Positions 49,089 to 58,544 of a stretch of 64,000 nucleotides of DNA are shown here, in pieces. The notes beneath the pieces were generated by a model, which saw only the letters and a program-made list of their open reading frames with translations, was not told the origin of the DNA and searched no databases. How positions within the stretch are numbered: the first letter of the stretch is position 1; each line of letters starts with the position of its first letter. This stretch comes from an uncultured Nostocoides sp. (GTDB taxonomy: Bacteria > Actinomycetota > Actinomycetes > Actinomycetales > Dermatophilaceae). The DNA lies in contig CALMQX010000033.1 of assembly GCA_937873315.1 (NCBI GenBank), positions 62,001 to 126,000 of the forward strand. The letters are read 5' to 3'. Made by a program: the position numbers and the translations under genes.

Positions 49089-50111
49089 GTGACCTCCGCC
49101 CTCACCGCCGTGACGCCGCGCTTGGACCTCCATCCGTCGATCTGGTTTGTCACGATCGGGATCGCCGTCGCGGTCTTGGCCTTCGACGTGTACTGGATTG
49201 CCCGCAATCCCCACCGACCGTCGACCAAAGAGGTGGCGCTCGCCCTGTCGGTCTACGTCGGTGCCGCGATCCTGTTCGGTATCTGGCTGTGGAGTTATGC
49301 CGGTGCCCAACTCGCTGGTGAGTACTTCGCTGGCTGGCTGACCGAGTACTCGCTGTCGGTGGACAATCTGTTCATCTTCTTGCTCATCATGGCGAAGTTC
49401 GCGGTCCCCGAGCGGCTGCAGCAGTTCGCGCTCATGGTCGGCATCGTCATCGCCATCATCCTGCGCGGGTTGTTCATCTGGCTTGGCGCGACGGCCATCA
49501 ACAGCTTCAGCTGGGTGTTCTACATCTTCGGAGCCTTCCTCATCTGGACCGCCTGGAAGTTGATCGGTGAGGGCGAGAGCGACGATGACGAGTACGAAGA
49601 GAACGCTTTCATGCGGGCCATGGAGAAGCGTTTCCCGGCGACCAAGGAGTACCAGGAGACCAAGCTCTTTGTGCATGATGCCGGCAAGCGGCTGGCAACC
49701 CCGCTCTTCTTCGTGATTGTGGCACTGGGCACGACGGACCTGCTCTTCGCACTCGACTCGATTCCGGCGATCTATGGTCTGACCAAGGAGCCGTACATCG
49801 TGCTCGTGGCCAATTTGTTCGCGCTGATGGGGCTGCGGCAGTTGTACTTCCTGCTGGGTGGCTTGCTGAAGAAGCTCGTCTATCTCAGCTACGGCTTGGC
49901 GGTGCTCTTGGCGTTCATCGGCGTCAAGCTCCTCCTGCATGCGCTCCACGAGAACGAGTTGCCATTCATCAATGGCGGTGAGCATGTCAACGCCCCAGAG
50001 ATTCCGATCGCCGTCAGCCTCGGCGCGATCGTCGTCATCTTTGGCGTGACCACCATTGCGAGCGTGTGGAAATCGCGCCGAGATGCCGCGCTGGCCTCAG
50101 TTAGTCAGTAA
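49089..50111 (+). CDS. TerC-family integral membrane protein
   Basis: The 340-residue protein has about nine helices with TerC hallmarks: 'EYFAGWLTEYSLSVDNLFIFLLIMAKFAVP', 'FIWLGATAINSFSWVFYIFGAFLIWTAWKL', 'TTDLLFALDSIPAIYGLTKEPYIVLVANLFALMGLRQLYFLLGGLL' and 'YGLAVLLAFIGVKLLLHAL'. The paired acidic residues in membrane segments fit metal (probably Mn2+) export, as shown for other TerC proteins and linked to metalation of secreted enzymes. It is convergent with the DMT transporter and overlaps it by 11 bp. Confidence 0.9.
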   Translation: MTSALTAVTPRLDLHPSIWFVTIGIAVAVLAFDVYWIARNPHRPSTKEVALALSVYVGAAILFGIWLWSYAGAQLAGEYFAGWLTEYSLSVDNLFIFLLIMAKFAVPERLQQFALMVGIVIAIILRGLFIWLGATAINSFSWVFYIFGAFLIWTAWKLIGEGESDDDEYEENAFMRAMEKRFPATKEYQETKLFVHDAGKRLATPLFFVIVALGTTDLLFALDSIPAIYGLTKEPYIVLVANLFALMGLRQLYFLLGGLLKKLVYLSYGLAVLLAFIGVKLLLHALHENELPFINGGEHVNAPEIPIAVSLGAIVVIFGVTTIASVWKSRRDAALASVSQ

Positions 50112-50973
50112 GGATCGTCTGCCGGTCGCGGGCTCCCATGCCAAGGACGATCGCTGAGGCGGAGACCACCAAGGCCATGCCGATGAGTTGGTTCGCGCTG
50201 AGCCGCTGACCCAGCACCAGCAGGCCGGCCAATGCGGCGAATGCCGGTTCGAGACTGAGCAGGACACCGAAGGCTTTGGCCGAGAGCCGTCGCAGCGCGA
50301 TGAGTTCCAGGCTGTAGGGCAGGATCGAGGAGAGCACCGCGATCCCTAGGCCCTTCACCATGCTTGCTGCCGTCCAGGTGGGGATGCTGGCCACGCCAAG
50401 AGGCAGCGTGACCACGGTGGCGACGACCATGGCCCAGACCAGCCCGTCGAGCCGCTCGAAGACCGCGCCGGTTCGCCCACTAAAGATGATGTATGCCGCC
50501 CACAGTGCGCCGGCAGCCAGCGCCAACAGAATGCCCTCCCAGGGCAGGGTGTCCAGGTGCTCGTGGAAGACACCCGACATCAGCAGGACCCCACCGGCAG
50601 CGGCGGCAACGGCCACGGCATCGGTCCATCGTCGTGACAGGACGGCCGCCAGGGTGAGTGGGCCAATGAACTCGATGGTGACGGCGACGCCGATGGGTAG
50701 ATGCGCTAGGGAACTGTAGAACGTGAAGTTCATCAGCCCCAGGGACAGCCCGAAGGCGATCACCGTGATCCAGTCGCTCCGCGAGTGCCCTCCGCGACGG
50801 GGCCGCAAACCGACATACAGGATGGCCGTGGCGAAGAGCAGCCGCATGACGACGGAGCCGCCGGCCCCAATGACCGGGATCAGCGTCTGAGCGAGCGCGC
50901 CGCCGAACTGGACCGAAATGATGCCCGCGAGGACGAGCAAGGGCGCAGGGACGCGCTCGGCCCGGCTAGTCAT
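50101..50973 (-). CDS. EamA/DMT-family exporter
   Basis: The 290-residue protein has ten predicted helices in two EamA repeats ('LVLAGIISVQFGGALAQTLIPVIGAGGSVVMRLLFATAIL' and 'LALAAGALWAAYIIFSGRTGAVFERLDGLVWAM'). The second ends with 'YSLELIALRRLSAKAFGVLLSLEPAFAALAGLLVLGQRLSANQLIGMALVVSASA', the standard DMT C-terminal repeat. It resembles RhtA-like exporters of amino acids; the substrate is not proven. A leaderless -10 lies 7 nt before the ATG. Confidence 0.88.
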   Translation of the reverse strand: MTSRAERVPAPLLVLAGIISVQFGGALAQTLIPVIGAGGSVVMRLLFATAILYVGLRPRRGGHSRSDWITVIAFGLSLGLMNFTFYSSLAHLPIGVAVTIEFIGPLTLAAVLSRRWTDAVAVAAAAGGVLLMSGVFHEHLDTLPWEGILLALAAGALWAAYIIFSGRTGAVFERLDGLVWAMVVATVVTLPLGVASIPTWTAASMVKGLGIAVLSSILPYSLELIALRRLSAKAFGVLLSLEPAFAALAGLLVLGQRLSANQLIGMALVVSASAIVLGMGARDRQTILTD

Positions 50974-50980
50974 GCGGGGA

Positions 50981-50986
50981 ACGCTA
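50981..50986 (-). promoter_or_regulatory. -10 hexamer of leaderless DMT exporter gene
   Basis: On the minus strand TAGCGT ends 7 nt before the ATG at 50973. Confidence 0.5.
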
Positions 50987-50997
50987 TCGGGCCGAGG

Positions 50998-51669
50998 TCA
51001 CCAACCGCGCGCCCGCCACTCCTGGAGGTGCGGGCGCTCCGCGCCCACGGTGGTGTCACCGCCGTGTCCAGGGTAGATCCAGGTGTCGTCATCGAAGCGA
51101 TCGAAGATCTGCTCCACGACCCCGGCATACAGGGTGTCGAAGTTCTGGCCTTCGAAGGAGGTGGCGCCGACGCCCCCGGGGAAAAGGCAGTCGCCGGTGA
51201 AGATGTGGGCGTGGCCGGCCGGGTCGCGATAGGCCAAAGCGACCGAGCCTTCGGTGTGACCCGTGAGCTGCATGACCTCAAGGGCCACCGCACCCACACT
51301 GATCGTGTCGCCGGTACGCAAGCGCACGTCTGGGGCCAAGGGCAAAGCGTCCGCGTCAAGGTCTCCGGCGTAGGTGCGCGCGCCGGTTGCTGCAACGACC
51401 TCGACCAGCGCGCGAGTGTGGTCCCAGTGGCGGTGGCTGGTCAGGAGGTGATCGAGCCGGCCGCTGCCCTCGGCAATGAGCTCCAGGCACCGTGGAGCGT
51501 TGTCAGCAGCATCGATGAGCAACTGATCGCCGGTGGCGCGACAGGTGAGCAGATAGGTGTTGTTGTTCATCGCGCTCACGCTCGCCTTGCGGATGATGAG
51601 GTGCGTGAGCTCACGCACGTCGGACGGGCCGTCGCCCTCCACGTCTCCGGTATAGGTCATGTCAGCCAT
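50998..51669 (-). CDS. MBL-fold metallo-hydrolase (glyoxalase II-like)
   Basis: The 223-residue protein has the metallo-beta-lactamase motif 'LTSHRHWDHTRALVEVVAATGA', where the usual THxHxDH appears as SHRHWDH. It is followed by 'LTGHTEGSVALAYRD', 'IFTGDCLFPGG' and 'WIYPGHGGDTTVGAE', which complete the dinuclear metal site. A thioester or similar hydrolysis is likely. It starts at the ATG at 51669, overlapping the stop of the mycothiol-type gene by 8 bp (an ATG at 51660 is an alternative), so the pair may act in mycothiol-linked detoxification. Confidence 0.85.
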   Translation of the reverse strand: MADMTYTGDVEGDGPSDVRELTHLIIRKASVSAMNNNTYLLTCRATGDQLLIDAADNAPRCLELIAEGSGRLDHLLTSHRHWDHTRALVEVVAATGARTYAGDLDADALPLAPDVRLRTGDTISVGAVALEVMQLTGHTEGSVALAYRDPAGHAHIFTGDCLFPGGVGATSFEGQNFDTLYAGVVEQIFDRFDDDTWIYPGHGGDTTVGAERPHLQEWRARGW

Positions 51670-52240
51670 CTTCGCGTATGCCTCGGGCGCGCCACAGCAG
51701 ATCGGCCGCCCGGGCCTGTTGGGCGGGCAGATCGCCCAGACGAACGTATTCATCTTCGAGATAATCGCGCACGAGCTCCGGTTCAACGTCGGCGAAGGTG
51801 AAGCCAGCGGCGAGGTCGACGTGGTGGTAGACCACCTCACGCAAGCGCATCCAGGGGAGTGCGGCGGCCTTGAACCGCAGGCCGCCAGGGGTACGTTCGA
51901 CGGTGAACCCGGGGTCCACCTCCTCCAGCCTCGGGAGCAGCGTGTGGAGGCGCTGCGCGCTGGACTCGAGGTCCGCGATGTGCGCCGGCAGGGGGCGGCC
52001 GGCGCCAGCGTCGATGTCCGCATCGCGCTCCGCATCGCTGGCGTACATCGGTTCGCCGGTACCCTCGCTGGCCGCCCGGACCAGTGCGCTGAGGCCATCG
52101 GCGTTGCGCGCGAGGTGAGTGAGGATGTGTCCCCGGGTCCATCCTTGGCAGAGGCTGGGCGCGTCCGGTTCAGTCAGGCGCCGCGCGGTACCCAGGAGGA
52201 GGTCCGTGTGACGGGTGAGCAGGGTGGGAAGGTCGTGCAT
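51662..52240 (-). CDS. Maleylpyruvate isomerase-family mycothiol-dependent enzyme
   Basis: The 192-residue protein has the DinB-like MDMPI N-terminal pattern: 'PSLCQGWTRGHILTHLARNADGLSALV' with the first metal His, 'LPWMRLREVVYHHVDLAAGF' with the other His ligands, and 'LLWRARGI' at the C terminus. Such enzymes use mycothiol, the actinobacterial thiol, as cofactor or substrate. The specific reaction is unknown. It is divergent from uvrA, and both promoters fit into a 67-bp gap. Confidence 0.85.
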   Translation of the reverse strand: MHDLPTLLTRHTDLLLGTARRLTEPDAPSLCQGWTRGHILTHLARNADGLSALVRAASEGTGEPMYASDAERDADIDAGAGRPLPAHIADLESSAQRLHTLLPRLEEVDPGFTVERTPGGLRFKAAALPWMRLREVVYHHVDLAAGFTFADVEPELVRDYLEDEYVRLGDLPAQQARAADLLWRARGIREDG

Positions 52241-52246
52241 AGGGTG

Positions 52247-52252
52247 ACGCTA
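52247..52252 (-). promoter_or_regulatory. -10 hexamer of leaderless MDMPI gene
   Basis: On the minus strand TAGCGT ends 6 nt before the ATG at 52240. Confidence 0.5.
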
Positions 52253-52294
52253 CGCGCCATCTGGCTCGATGTCAGCACTGTCGGCGGCGGCACC

Positions 52295-52300
52295 TAGAGT
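52295..52300 (+). promoter_or_regulatory. -10 hexamer of leaderless uvrA
   Basis: TAGAGT ends 7 nt before the uvrA GTG at 52308. No LexA-box-like palindrome is visible next to it. Confidence 0.55.
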
Positions 52301-52307
52301 TGCCAGC

Positions 52308-55271
52308 GTGAGTCATGACCACCTCATCGTGCGCGGCGCGCGCGAGCACAACCTCAAGGACATCTCGGTCGAGTTGCCCCGCGATGCCCTCGTGGTCTTT
52401 ACCGGGCTCTCGGGCTCAGGGAAGTCCTCGCTAGCGTTCGACACGATCTTCGCCGAGGGGCAGCGACGCTATGTCGAGTCGCTGTCGGCGTATGCGCGCC
52501 AGTTCCTCGGCCAGATGGACAAGCCGGATGTGGACTTCATCGAGGGCCTGTCTCCGGCGGTCTCCATCGACCAGAAGTCCACCAACCGCAACCCACGCTC
52601 CACGGTCGGCACGATCACCGAGGTGTACGACTACCTTCGGTTGCTCTTTGCGCGGGCCGGGCGACCGCACTGTCCGACCTGTGGGGAGCCGATCACCCGA
52701 CAGACGCCACAGCAGATCGTCGATCGCCTGTTGGAGTTGCCCGATCGCACCCGGTTCCAGGTGCTCGCTCCTGTGGTGCGGGCCCGCAAAGGCGAGTACG
52801 CCGACCTCTTCGCCGAGTTGCAGTCCAAGGGTTTTGCCCGCGCGCGGGTGGACGGGGAGGTCATCGCGCTCACGGATCCACCGAAGCTGGCCAAACAGAT
52901 CAAGCACTCGATCGACGTGGTCGTGGATCGACTCGTGGCCAAGGGCGAGGACGCCGGCGCAAAGCGACGACTGACCGACTCCGTGGAGACGGCGCTTGGG
53001 CTGACCGGGGGAGTGCTGGTCGTGGAGTTTGTCGACCGCGACCTCGAGGACCCCGAGCGTGAGCGGCGTTTCTCCGAGCGGATGGCCTGCCCGAACGACC
53101 ATCCCCTGACGATGGATGAGGTCGAGCCGCGCTCCTTCTCCTTCAATAGCCCCTTTGGTGCCTGTCCCGCCTGCACCGGCATCGGCACCGAGTTGGAGGT
53201 CGATCCGGACCTGATCGTGCCGGATGAGGAGCTCTCGCTGGCGCAGGGAGCCATCGCGCCATGGGGGAGCGGGAGCGGTGCCGCCGACTACTTCCAGCGG
53301 GTGATGAGCGGTCTGGCCGCGGACCTCACCTTCTCCATGGATGCCCCGTGGCGAGCATTGCCTCAGCGGGCCAAGGATGCCCTGCTCTTCGGTGAGAACC
53401 ATCAGGTCCACGTCCGCTACAAGAACCGCTTCGGTCGTGAGCGGTCCTACTCCACAGGTTTCGAGGGAGCTGTCCCGTTCATCAAACGGAGGCACTCCGA
53501 GACCGACTCCGAGTGGAGCCGCGATCGCTATGAGGGCTACATGCGGGAGGTTCCGTGTCCGGTGTGCCGCGGGGCGCGACTCAAGCCGGAATCCCTCGCC
53601 GTGCTCATCGGTGGACGCTCGATCGCCGATGTGAGCGGCCTGGCGATCGGTGATGCCGCAACCTTCCTGGAGGACGTGGACTTCACGGATCGTGAGCGGC
53701 AGATTGCTGAGCGCGTGATCAAGGAGATCAACGCTCGCCTCGGCTTCCTGCTTGATGTGGGCCTGGACTACCTCTCGCTGGATCGGCCGGCGGGCACACT
53801 TTCCGGTGGGGAGGCCCAGCGCATTCGCCTGGCCACCCAGATCGGCTCGGGATTGGTGGGTGTGCTCTACGTTCTGGACGAGCCATCGATTGGCCTGCAC
53901 CAGCGCGACAACCACCGGCTGATCGAGACCCTGACTCGACTGCGCGACTTGGGTAACACCTTGATCGTCGTGGAGCATGACGAAGACACCATCGCGGTGG
54001 CCGACTGGGTTGTGGACATCGGTCCCGGAGCCGGTGAGCACGGCGGCCAGGTCGTCCACTCCGGTCCGGTGGCGGGTTTGCTGGAGCATCCGGATTCGAT
54101 GACCGGCAAGTACCTCTCCGGACGCCTGGAGATTCCCACGCCGCAGGTTCGGCGGCCTCAGGAGCGCGGTCGAGTCGTGACCGTCAAGGGTGCCCGCGAG
54201 AACAACCTCGACAACGTCACCGTGAACTTTCCGCTGGGCAATCTGATCGCGGTGACCGGGGTGTCGGGTTCGGGCAAATCCACACTGGTCAACGACATCC
54301 TCTACAACGTGCTGGCCAACAAGCTCAACGGCGCTCGGCATGTCCCCGGGCGGCATACCACCGTGATGGGACTGGAGCAGCTGGACAAGGTCGTTCACGT
54401 CGATCAGAGTCCGATCGGGCGGACGCCTCGCTCTAATCCCGCGACCTACACCGGCGTCTTCGACCACGTTCGCAAGCTCTTCGCTACGACCACCGAAGCC
54501 AAGATCCGCGGCTACCAGCAAGGGCGTTTCAGTTTCAACGTCAAGGGCGGACGCTGTGACGCGTGCTCCGGCGACGGCACCATCAAGATCGAGATGAACT
54601 TCTTGCCGGACGTCTATGTGCCGTGCGAGGTCTGTCACGGCGCCCGGTACAACCGCGAGACCTTGGAGGTTCACTTCAAGGGTCGCACCATCGCCGACGT
54701 GCTCGACATGCCGATCGAGGAGGCGGCTGAGTTCTTCGCGGCCGTGCCGGCGATCGCGCGGCATATGACGACGCTCAACGATGTCGGCCTGGGTTACGTT
54801 CGGCTGGGCCAGCCAGCGCCCACCCTTTCTGGCGGTGAAGCGCAGCGGGTCAAACTCGCCTCGGAGCTCCAGAAGAGATCGACCGGCCGGACGATCTATG
54901 TCCTGGACGAGCCGACCACGGGGCTGCACTTCGAGGACATCCGCAAATTGCTGATCGTCCTTCAGGGCTTGGTGGACAAGGGCAATACGGTCATTGTGAT
55001 CGAGCACAATCTCGACGTCATCAAGAGCGCGGACTGGATCATCGACTTGGGTCCCGAAGGTGGTCGAGGCGGCGGTCGCGTGATCGCCGAGGGCACCCCG
55101 GAGCAGGTCGCCGGCATGGAGCATTCCCACACCGGGAGATTCCTCGCGCCGGTGCTCGCGCGTACGGCTCGCACTCCCGATCGGGCTCCAGCAGCGCGCC
55201 GGACCGCCGCCAGCGGCACGCGAAAGGCGCCCGCCGAAGCGGGCGCCCGTCGCCGTGCACGGTCTGCGTGA
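52308..55271 (+). CDS. uvrA: Excinuclease ABC subunit A
   Basis: UvrA is the ATPase that finds helix-distorting lesions. The 987-residue protein has two ABC ATPase halves. The first has Walker A '[14 protein letters not shown]' and ABC signature '[40 protein letters not shown]'. The second has '[15 protein letters not shown]' and '[40 protein letters not shown]'. Zinc sites are seen as 'CPNDHP...GACPACTG' and 'CDACSGDG...VPCEVCHG'. The GTG at 52308 gives '[25 protein letters not shown]', the normal family start. The C-terminal 40 residues are Ala/Arg-rich. Confidence 0.97.
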   Translation: MSHDHLIVRGAREHNLKDISVELPRDALVVFTGLSGSGKSSLAFDTIFAEGQRRYVESLSAYARQFLGQMDKPDVDFIEGLSPAVSIDQKSTNRNPRSTVGTITEVYDYLRLLFARAGRPHCPTCGEPITRQTPQQIVDRLLELPDRTRFQVLAPVVRARKGEYADLFAELQSKGFARARVDGEVIALTDPPKLAKQIKHSIDVVVDRLVAKGEDAGAKRRLTDSVETALGLTGGVLVVEFVDRDLEDPERERRFSERMACPNDHPLTMDEVEPRSFSFNSPFGACPACTGIGTELEVDPDLIVPDEELSLAQGAIAPWGSGSGAADYFQRVMSGLAADLTFSMDAPWRALPQRAKDALLFGENHQVHVRYKNRFGRERSYSTGFEGAVPFIKRRHSETDSEWSRDRYEGYMREVPCPVCRGARLKPESLAVLIGGRSIADVSGLAIGDAATFLEDVDFTDRERQIAERVIKEINARLGFLLDVGLDYLSLDRPAGTLSGGEAQRIRLATQIGSGLVGVLYVLDEPSIGLHQRDNHRLIETLTRLRDLGNTLIVVEHDEDTIAVADWVVDIGPGAGEHGGQVVHSGPVAGLLEHPDSMTGKYLSGRLEIPTPQVRRPQERGRVVTVKGARENNLDNVTVNFPLGNLIAVTGVSGSGKSTLVNDILYNVLANKLNGARHVPGRHTTVMGLEQLDKVVHVDQSPIGRTPRSNPATYTGVFDHVRKLFATTTEAKIRGYQQGRFSFNVKGGRCDACSGDGTIKIEMNFLPDVYVPCEVCHGARYNRETLEVHFKGRTIADVLDMPIEEAAEFFAAVPAIARHMTTLNDVGLGYVRLGQPAPTLSGGEAQRVKLASELQKRSTGRTIYVLDEPTTGLHFEDIRKLLIVLQGLVDKGNTVIVIEHNLDVIKSADWIIDLGPEGGRGGGRVIAEGTPEQVAGMEHSHTGRFLAPVLARTARTPDRAPAARRTAASGTRKAPAEAGARRRARSA

Positions 55272-55280
55272 CCGTGCACG
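55226..55280. terminator. Tandem hairpins at the uvrA/livF convergence
   Basis: GGCGCCCGC/GCGGGCGCC (55226-55247, CGAA loop) and CGTGCACGGT/ACCGTGCACG (55254-55280, 7-nt loop) are perfect stems. The second straddles the uvrA stop codon and ends 9 bp before livF. Confidence 0.55.
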
Positions 55281-55288
55281 AGGACCGC

Positions 55289-56005
55289 TCAGTCCTCGCC
55301 GAGGTAGGCCTTGCGGACCTCTTCGCTGGTGAGCAGTTCCTGGCCGGTCCCCGTCAGGACGATCTTGCCGACCTCGAGCACATAGCCCTTGGTCGCGCGG
55401 CGAAGCGCGGCCTGGGCATTCTGCTCGACCAGAAGGATGGTCGTGCCGCGCTGCTGGAGCGTGGTGACCGTGGTCATGATCCGCTTCATCATGAGCGGAG
55501 ACAGGCCCATCGACGGCTCGTCGAGCATGAGCAACTTGGGCTTGCTCATCATGGCGCGCCCCATGGCGAGCATCTGCTGCTCTCCGCCGGAGAACGTGCC
55601 AGCTGGCTGCTGGGAGCGCTCCTCAAGGATGGGAAAGAGGTCATAGACCTCCCGGAGGTCGGCATCGAAGTCCTTGTCGACGCGCGAGAAGGCGCCGAGC
55701 AAGAGGTTCTCTTCGACAGTCATCCGCGGGAAGATTCGCCGACCCTCGGGGGAGTGCGCCAGGCCCATGCCGACGATTTCGTGGGCAGGGGTCTTGGCGA
55801 TGTCCTTGCCCATGAAGCGAATCGAGCCACCCGAGGGGCGCAGGAGCCCGGAGATGGTCCGCAAGGTCGTGGTCTTACCGGCGCCATTGGTGCCGATCAG
55901 CGAAACCACTTCACCTTCACCCACCGTGAAACTGATGCCCTTAACGGCCTTGATCTTGCCGTAGGACACCTCGAGGTTGGATACCTCAAGCAGGGGCTCG
56001 CTCAT
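55289..56005 (-). CDS. livF: Branched-chain amino-acid ABC transporter ATP-binding protein LivF
   Basis: The 238-residue ATPase has Walker A 'LIGTNGAGKTTTLRTISGL', the Q loop, the signature 'GTFSGGEQQMLAMGRAMMSKPKLLMLDEPSMGLSPLMMKRI' with Walker B, and the H loop 'ILLVEQNAQAALRRATKGYVLEVGKIVL' typical of LivF. It powers uptake together with LivG. It starts with ATG overlapping the livG stop by 4 bp and is the last gene of the livKHMGF cluster. Confidence 0.93.
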   Translation of the reverse strand: MSEPLLEVSNLEVSYGKIKAVKGISFTVGEGEVVSLIGTNGAGKTTTLRTISGLLRPSGGSIRFMGKDIAKTPAHEIVGMGLAHSPEGRRIFPRMTVEENLLLGAFSRVDKDFDADLREVYDLFPILEERSQQPAGTFSGGEQQMLAMGRAMMSKPKLLMLDEPSMGLSPLMMKRIMTTVTTLQQRGTTILLVEQNAQAALRRATKGYVLEVGKIVLTGTGQELLTSEEVRKAYLGED

Positions 56006-56829
56006 TCGCCCTCCTCCTGCGACTCGTCGCCGCCGATATACGCCTCGATGACCCGTGGGTCGGACTGGACCTCTTGCGGGCTGCCCTCGATGAGGAGCGC
56101 GCCGCGGACCAGACAGAGCACCCGGTCGCAGAGGGTGAAGATGAACCGCATGTCGTGCTCGATGACGATGACCGCGAGGCCGCTGTCCCGGATCTTGAAG
56201 ATCAGATGCATCGCCTCCTCGGTCTCCTTGGGGTTCATGCCCGCGGTGGGCTCATCCAGCAGCAGAACCTGCGGGTCGGTTGCCAACGCGCGCGCGATCT
56301 CCAAACGGCGCTGGTCACCATAGGGCATGTTCCGGGCTAGCAACTCGGCGGACTTCCCAAGACCGACGTAGTCCAGGAGTTCCTGAGCGCGCGCCCGGGT
56401 GGCTTCCTCCTCGCGGCGGAACTTGGGTCCACGAATGATGGACGTGAGCGCCATCGAGGAGGTGCGGCAGTAGCGCCCCACCATCACATTCTCCAGCGCG
56501 GTCATATTGCCGAACAGGCGAATGTTCTGGAAGGTCCGAGCCATTCCGGCCTTGACCACCTTGGACGGCTTGGGCGGCAGGACCTCACCGCGAAGTCGAA
56601 CGGTGCCCTCGGTCGGGATATACATCCCGGTCAGGCAGTTGAAGAAGGTGGTCTTGCCGGCCCCATTGGGGCCGATCAAGCCGACGATTTCACCGTCGTG
56701 CACCTTCATCGACACATTGTCGACCGCGGTCAGACCACCGAAGCGCATGATCACGCCGCTGGCGTCGAGGACGACCTCCCGGCCGGCCGCCGGCGCTGCG
56801 GGCATCTCGTGGCTCACAGCCGTGCTCAT
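56002..56829 (-). CDS. livG: Branched-chain amino-acid ABC transporter ATP-binding protein LivG
   Basis: The 275-residue ATPase carries 'LDASGVIMRFGGLTAVDNVSMKVHDGEIVGLIGPNGAGKTTFFNCLTGMYIPTEG', then 'ARTFQNIRLFGNMTALENVMVG' and 'MPYGDQRRLEIARALATDPQVLLLDEPTAGMNPKETEE'. 'FQNIRLF' and 'AGMNPxE' are LivG hallmarks. The signature motif reads 'PYGDQRRLE' in place of LSGGQ, as is normal for LivG. ATGA overlaps with livM before and livF after. Confidence 0.93.
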   Translation of the reverse strand: MSTAVSHEMPAAPAAGREVVLDASGVIMRFGGLTAVDNVSMKVHDGEIVGLIGPNGAGKTTFFNCLTGMYIPTEGTVRLRGEVLPPKPSKVVKAGMARTFQNIRLFGNMTALENVMVGRYCRTSSMALTSIIRGPKFRREEEATRARAQELLDYVGLGKSAELLARNMPYGDQRRLEIARALATDPQVLLLDEPTAGMNPKETEEAMHLIFKIRDSGLAVIVIEHDMRFIFTLCDRVLCLVRGALLIEGSPQEVQSDPRVIEAYIGGDESQEEGE

Positions 56830-58544
56830 GCCTGAGCCTCCTTCGTCTCGAGGTGCTCCACTTGGATGGCTTCGGCCAGTTCCTGATCATCCTCATGGAA
56901 CTCCAGCTGGCGCCGCTTGGAGGCCACCAGTCCCTCGGGACGGAAGCGCATCATGAGGACCAAGAGGATGCCGAACATCAACAGCCGGTAGTTTTCCAGG
57001 AAGCGCAACTTCTCCGGGAGGAGCTTGAGCATGGTGGCGCCGACCAGGGCGCCGGCCACGGTGCCCATGCCTCCAAGGACGATGGCGGCCAAGAGGAAGG
57101 CGGACTCCAGGAAGACGAACTGGTCCGGACTGATCGCCAAGTCTTGGTGAGCCTTGATCGTGCCGGCGAGGCCGGCCAGGAAGGCGCCGCCCGCAAACGC
57201 GAACAACTTGAGGCCGAAGACATTGACGCCCATGGCCTCGGCAGCACGCTCATCCTCGCGGATCGCCACCCAGCCACGGCCGATGCGGCTGTTGTTGAGC
57301 CGGGTGAACACCAGGATCACGAAAGCGCCGAGCAGCAGCAGCAAGAAGTAGTAATTCGCGTACCGGGTCAACGTGAACCCGCCTAGGGTGTGCGGCTGGC
57401 CGAAGTCGAAGCCGAAGAGGTTCAACTCGGGGATGCCCGAGACACCATTGGGCCCATTCGTGATCGACGGGCCGTTGATGCCATCGAGGTTGTTGACGGT
57501 GATCCGGAAGATCTCACCGAAAGCCAGGGTGACGATGGCCAGGTAATCACCGGAAACCCGCAGGGTGGGAGTTCCGATGATCAACCCCAGCGTTGAGGCA
57601 ACGCAGGCGCCAATGATGGCGGTCAGCCAGAAGGGCAACTGGAAGCCGAGGTGCGAGGTCGCCGAACCCGACAGCAAAGCACTGACATACGCGCCAGCAC
57701 CGAGGAAGGCGATGTACCCAAGGTCGAGCAGGCCTGCCAAACCCACGACGATATTCAGGCCCAGTGCAGTGATCGCGAAAACGATGATCTGCGTGGCGAT
57801 CGTCATGTTCGCGTCGCGACCGTCCTGGGTGAACGGGAAGAGGAAGGCGACGACCACGGCGCCCAGCATTAGCACCTGGCGGTGCTTGGCTGTGGCGATG
57901 CTCAACCACTGGAAGAAGCCACCGCGGATCAGGGTCGCGCTGATGGCCCCAAGGAAGGCCAGCAGAGCGAGGAAGGCATAGCCGTCCTCCATCGCCAAGG
58001 CGTAGGCCGCCAGGAAGAGCACCCCGGTCAGGAGCGCGATGATCGCCAGGATCTCGGTCCATGAGGATGTCTTGGAACGTAGCGGGTCAGCATGAGTGCG
58101 CCCAGCAGGCAACTGTTCGGCCCCGAAGGCCAGCGCGATGCTGCCGACCAGCAAGATCCAGCCACCGGGGTCGACATTGATCAATCCGCTGGTGTTGGCG
58201 AAGATCGCCAGGATCACCGCGAGCGCGAAGGCGACCGCGCCAAAACCTAGCCCTCGCAGGGCCGCGGTTTCGTCGAACCAGGAGAAGAAGCGGGCCAGCG
58301 GGCCACGGCCGAGGAAGAGCACGATCCCCAGCACGCCGATGATCAGCGCGAGGTACTGGGTCGGGGCCGGGTTGCCGGTAATGCTCACATCGCCGAGCGG
58401 CTCGCGATCGTAGCTCCACGACAGGAAGGCGCTTGCGGCCACCAGGACCGAACCGGCCAGCACCATCGGAGTGCCGAACTGCGGGTAACTCGGGCCGGGC
58501 TCGACGGTGTCGTCGAGGTCAGGGGTCATGAGGTCGTTGCTCAT
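56826..58544 (-). CDS. livM: Branched-chain amino-acid ABC transporter permease LivM, long form
   Basis: The C-terminal 320 residues are a standard LivM permease: 'ITALGLNIVVGLAGLLDLGYIAFLGAGAY', 'LRVSGDYLAIVTLAFGEIFRITVNNLDGINGP', 'NNSRIGRGWVAIREDERAAEAMGVNV' (the ATPase-coupling EAA loop) and 'GGMGTVAGALVGATML'. The N-terminal 250 residues add about seven further hydrophobic helices and short linkers; the whole is 572 residues, against about 425 for E. coli LivM. The ATG at 58544 overlaps the livH stop (ATGA). Confidence 0.92.
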   Translation of the reverse strand: MSNDLMTPDLDDTVEPGPSYPQFGTPMVLAGSVLVAASAFLSWSYDREPLGDVSITGNPAPTQYLALIIGVLGIVLFLGRGPLARFFSWFDETAALRGLGFGAVAFALAVILAIFANTSGLINVDPGGWILLVGSIALAFGAEQLPAGRTHADPLRSKTSSWTEILAIIALLTGVLFLAAYALAMEDGYAFLALLAFLGAISATLIRGGFFQWLSIATAKHRQVLMLGAVVVAFLFPFTQDGRDANMTIATQIIVFAITALGLNIVVGLAGLLDLGYIAFLGAGAYVSALLSGSATSHLGFQLPFWLTAIIGACVASTLGLIIGTPTLRVSGDYLAIVTLAFGEIFRITVNNLDGINGPSITNGPNGVSGIPELNLFGFDFGQPHTLGGFTLTRYANYYFLLLLLGAFVILVFTRLNNSRIGRGWVAIREDERAAEAMGVNVFGLKLFAFAGGAFLAGLAGTIKAHQDLAISPDQFVFLESAFLLAAIVLGGMGTVAGALVGATMLKLLPEKLRFLENYRLLMFGILLVLMMRFRPEGLVASKRRQLEFHEDDQELAEAIQVEHLETKEAQA

